Source: Oceanospirillaceae bacterium (GTDB lineage Bacteria; Pseudomonadota; Gammaproteobacteria; Pseudomonadales; Balneatricaceae). Taken from it: a DNA stretch of 7,456 nucleotides. How positions within the stretch are numbered: position 1 is the first letter of the stretch; the number at the start of each line of letters is the position of its first letter. Position numbers and translations under genes: made by a program. The DNA lies in assembly GCA_003523085.1 (NCBI GenBank), contig DPHD01000006.1, positions 3,475 to 10,930 on the forward strand, in the 5' to 3' direction. The notes beneath the pieces are model-generated. The model ran no database searches, had not been told where the DNA came from, and worked only from the letters and a program-made list of their open reading frames with translations. Shown here one piece after another: positions 6,053 through 7,456 of the stretch.

Positions 6053-6540
6053 TGACGCAAGTCTATTTGGGCCTCGGTGCTAATATCGACCCTCAAACGA
6101 GCTTGCAAGCTGGTGTTGCTGAGTTGCGTAAGCAGTTTGGCGCAATCAACTTGTCGCCCGTTTACTTGGCGCCAGCCGTGGGCATCAATGGGCCAGACTT
6201 TCTTAATATGGTGGTGGGGTTTGCTTGCCCTATGAACCACAATGAGCTGATGGCCTGGATCCGCAGGGTAGAAGCTAAACATGGTCGTGTTAGGCCCGCA
6301 GCGGCCCACCACAAGCCAGCCAGTCATGGCCTAGATATGGATGTGCTGTTATTTGGTGAGCTGGTTGATAGCGCGCTAAAAGTGCCACGGCCAGATATCC
6401 TCACCTGTGCTTATGTATTACAACCGCTGGCAGATTTGGCCCCCAACTTAGTGCACCCATGTTCTGGTCAAAGCATGGCACAGCTTCAAGCAGCGTGTAG
6501 CCATAAGCAGTTGCTTACTCGTGTTGATCTTTCTTTTTGA
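6049..6540 (+). CDS. folK: HPPK, 6-hydroxymethyl-7,8-dihydropterin pyrophosphokinase FolK
   Basis: HPPK transfers pyrophosphate from ATP to the FolB product, the step before dihydropteroate synthase. The product is 163 aa (usual about 155-165). It has VYLGLGANI (5-13), PVYLAPAVGINGPDFLNMVVG (37-57), GRVR with Arg80 and Arg82, LDMD with the Mg-binding Asp96 and Asp98, and PRPDILTCAYVLQPLADLAP (113-132), which resembles the folB-linked FolK type of Pseudomonas. The catalytic loop between GRVR and LDMD is about three residues longer than in E. coli. The usual PRTLDLD reads ASHGLDMD, so the position of E. coli Arg92 is His93. Either ATG of ATGATG (6049 or 6052) could be the start; the first overlaps the folB stop. 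The fold and metal site look intact, so I expect an active enzyme, but the loop is unusual. Confidence 0.92.
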   Translation: MMTQVYLGLGANIDPQTSLQAGVAELRKQFGAINLSPVYLAPAVGINGPDFLNMVVGFACPMNHNELMAWIRRVEAKHGRVRPAAAHHKPASHGLDMDVLLFGELVDSALKVPRPDILTCAYVLQPLADLAPNLVHPCSGQSMAQLQAACSHKQLLTRVDLSF

Positions 6541-6658
6541 TGGGACGCTCTCAACATAGATTACTTCACCTACCCTAAATAAAATCTACACTGGTTGTTT
6601 TCTTGTACTAGAGTTTAGTATTCAAAGATCTGTTGCTGTTTGTACTGCAAAGTTATTT
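6541..6658. other. Convergent spacer between folK and the antitoxin gene
   Basis: This 118-base AT-rich stretch separates two converging transcripts. I see no GC-rich hairpin with a T-tract in either direction. The only dyad of note is a weak AT stem TACTA-gagtt-TAGTA at 6606-6620. Read-through from folK into the antisense of the toxin-antitoxin module, and the reverse, is therefore possible. It holds no coding frame I would support. Confidence 0.4.
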
Positions 6659-6871
6659 TTAATGACGGTCGAGCTTATCAAGCAGATCAAGGCCCCTGTC
6701 GATATTGCCGTTGCTGGCTAATGTGCGAAATCGAACTTCGCTGTCAAATTCAGCTAGAGCTTGTGTTGAGAGCTCCTCAACCAATTTATTCAGGCTGATT
6801 TTTCTGTAATGGGCTAAGGCTTTTAGCCTTTCATGTTTATCATTGGGCATGCGCACTGTTAATGTAGACAT
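6659..6871 (-). CDS. Ribbon-helix-helix (CopG/Arc-like) antitoxin
   Basis: This small 70-aa protein should neutralise the upstream PIN toxin and repress the operon. Its N-terminus, STLTVRMPNDKHERLKALA, has the beta-strand-then-helix pattern of ribbon-helix-helix DNA-binding proteins; HYRKISLNKLVEELSTQALAEF forms the second helix. The C-terminal part (about 45-70, charged, ending RGLDLLDKLDRH) would be the toxin-binding tail. I chose the ATG at 6871-6869 because GGGAAGAG lies 7 bases upstream; a GTG at 6877, overlapping the toxin stop as GTGA, would add two residues. The gene follows the toxin with a 2-base gap, so translation is coupled. Toxin-first order is the reverse of most vapBC pairs. 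Function is inferred from fold and partner. Confidence 0.82.
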   Translation of the reverse strand: MSTLTVRMPNDKHERLKALAHYRKISLNKLVEELSTQALAEFDSEVRFRTLASNGNIDRGLDLLDKLDRH

Positions 6872-6873
6872 GG

Positions 6874-7296
6874 TCACTCTCTTCCCAAAAACTGCTCAGG
6901 CGTTAGGATTTTTAAAGTTTCAAAGGACAGTTCAGCGTTAACTAAATCCTTTGTATTGTTGGTTATTATTAGATCGCTATTTCCAGCGATTGCTAACTCC
7001 ACTAAAAAATTATCGTTTTCATCCTTTAGATTTGGTCGCCATAAGTAATAGATGGGTACCCAGTGGCAAACGCTATAATATGCATTTAGTAGCTCACGTA
7101 TTTCAGTTCTCGTTAGACAGCACAAGGCAATGATCCTCTGCCGTTCACTTACGTCCTCATACTCTTGGTATAGTGAGTTGCTAACGAGAGGTTTGTACTT
7201 TCCTTGTAAGCACTGCCTTAGTATCTCACGGCTAGGGCCTCTGTCGCCGATTAAAGCGCTAATAAGTACACTAGTGTCGACTACGATTTTCTGCAT
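6874..7296 (-). CDS. PIN-domain toxin, putative endoribonuclease (COG1569/TIGR00305-like)
   Basis: This 140-aa PIN-domain protein is probably the toxin of a type II pair; such proteins are Mg-dependent RNases. It starts MQKIVVDTSVLISALIG, with the first acidic residue Asp7. SLYQEYEDV holds Glu45, KDENDNFLVELAIAG holds Asp92 and Asp95, and DLIITNNTKDL holds the fourth site (Asn113-Asp117); the TNN form is common in this PIN subgroup. The set looks complete, so I expect activity. The length is typical. The ATG at 7296-7294 has only AGGTT in front, a weak RBS. The last codons contain GGGAAGAG, which doubles as the antitoxin's RBS. The sequence is AT-richer to the eye than folK and rpoD, suggesting acquisition. 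The RNA target cannot be told from sequence. Confidence 0.85.
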   Translation of the reverse strand: MQKIVVDTSVLISALIGDRGPSREILRQCLQGKYKPLVSNSLYQEYEDVSERQRIIALCCLTRTEIRELLNAYYSVCHWVPIYYLWRPNLKDENDNFLVELAIAGNSDLIITNNTKDLVNAELSFETLKILTPEQFLGRE

Positions 7297-7305
7297 AACC
7301 TATAA

Positions 7306-7333
7306 ACGATAGCATATATGCCATCATAGTCAA
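7306..7333 (-). promoter_or_regulatory. Promoter and palindromic operator of the toxin-antitoxin operon
   Basis: On the minus strand TTGACT (7333-7328, 5/6 to TTGACA) is followed after 16 bases by TATCGT (7311-7306, 4/6 to TATAAT), with initiation near 7299, a few bases from the toxin ATG. The spacer holds the perfect 10-bp palindrome GCATATATGC (7312-7321). Extended to 7308-7325 (GATAGCATATATGCCATC) it is symmetric at all but one base pair. A ribbon-helix-helix antitoxin dimer or tetramer bound here would cover the promoter, which is the usual way such operons are autoregulated. The binding itself is inference. Confidence 0.55.
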
Positions 7334-7456
7334 TATTGAGCTAAAGGCTCATTTACAAATAATCTATTTGCTACCACAAAGAAATCGAAAAACACCAATA
7401 GCCTAGATATTACCTAAAGCGTGTATTTGGGATTGTTTAAGGGCTTCACCCAAGGC

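Noticed and set aside
7337..7351. Inverted repeat TGAGC-taaag-GCTCA upstream of the toxin promoter
   Set aside because: It has only 5-bp arms and no T-tract on either strand, and no gene is known to end there.
7403..7456. Minus-strand open stretch reading ALGEALKQSQIHALGNI then TAG, possibly the end of a gene beyond the right edge; also a GTG at 7421 open to the edge on the plus strand
   Set aside because: An open run of 17 codons at an edge is expected by chance in one of six frames. I do not recognise the peptide, and neither strand has supporting signals.

Overview
The window is a conserved chromosomal block of a gammaproteobacterium, with a small toxin-antitoxin module at its right end. 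The left two thirds is the macromolecular synthesis operon, all on the minus strand: rpsU (bS21), a GatB/YqeY-domain gene, dnaG (primase) and the first 400 codons of rpoD (housekeeping sigma factor), which runs off the left edge. The order rpsU-yqeY-dnaG-rpoD, with tsaD divergent from rpsU and folB/folK nearby, is typical of Pseudomonas-like and marine Gammaproteobacteria. I place it in that class with confidence, perhaps near Cellvibrionales or relatives, but cannot name a genus.

Layout. 1-1202: rpoD, partial. 1203-1411: dnaG-rpoD spacer with a sigma70-type promoter that has a perfect TATAAT and several short dyads. 1412-3439: dnaG, starting at TTG. 3463-3909: yqeY. 3910-4094: spacer with a hairpin terminator/attenuator whose T-tract runs into the -35 of a candidate promoter for yqeY-dnaG. 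4095-4310: rpsU. 4311-4592: divergent control region, with a strong rpsU promoter and a near-identical inverted copy of its -10/discriminator box facing tsaD. 4593-6540: tsaD, folB and folK on the plus strand; folB and folK overlap by 4 bases. 6541-6658: convergent spacer without an obvious terminator. 6659-7296: minus-strand toxin-antitoxin operon in toxin-first order (PIN RNase, then ribbon-helix-helix antitoxin), with a palindrome inside its promoter. 7334-7456: no gene that can be supported.

How the genes work together. bS21, primase and the major sigma factor serve initiation of translation, replication and transcription. Separate promoters and an attenuator would let the ribosomal protein be made in excess over primase. 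TsaD makes the t6A37 tRNA modification needed for decoding ANN codons. FolB and FolK catalyse consecutive steps of tetrahydrofolate synthesis. The toxin-antitoxin pair is AT-richer to the eye and unrelated to its neighbours, so it is probably an accessory insertion.

I found no wholly new system. The points most worth checking are the twin divergent promoter boxes, the palindromic operator in the toxin-first module, the altered catalytic loop of FolK, and the TTG start and long linker of DnaG.
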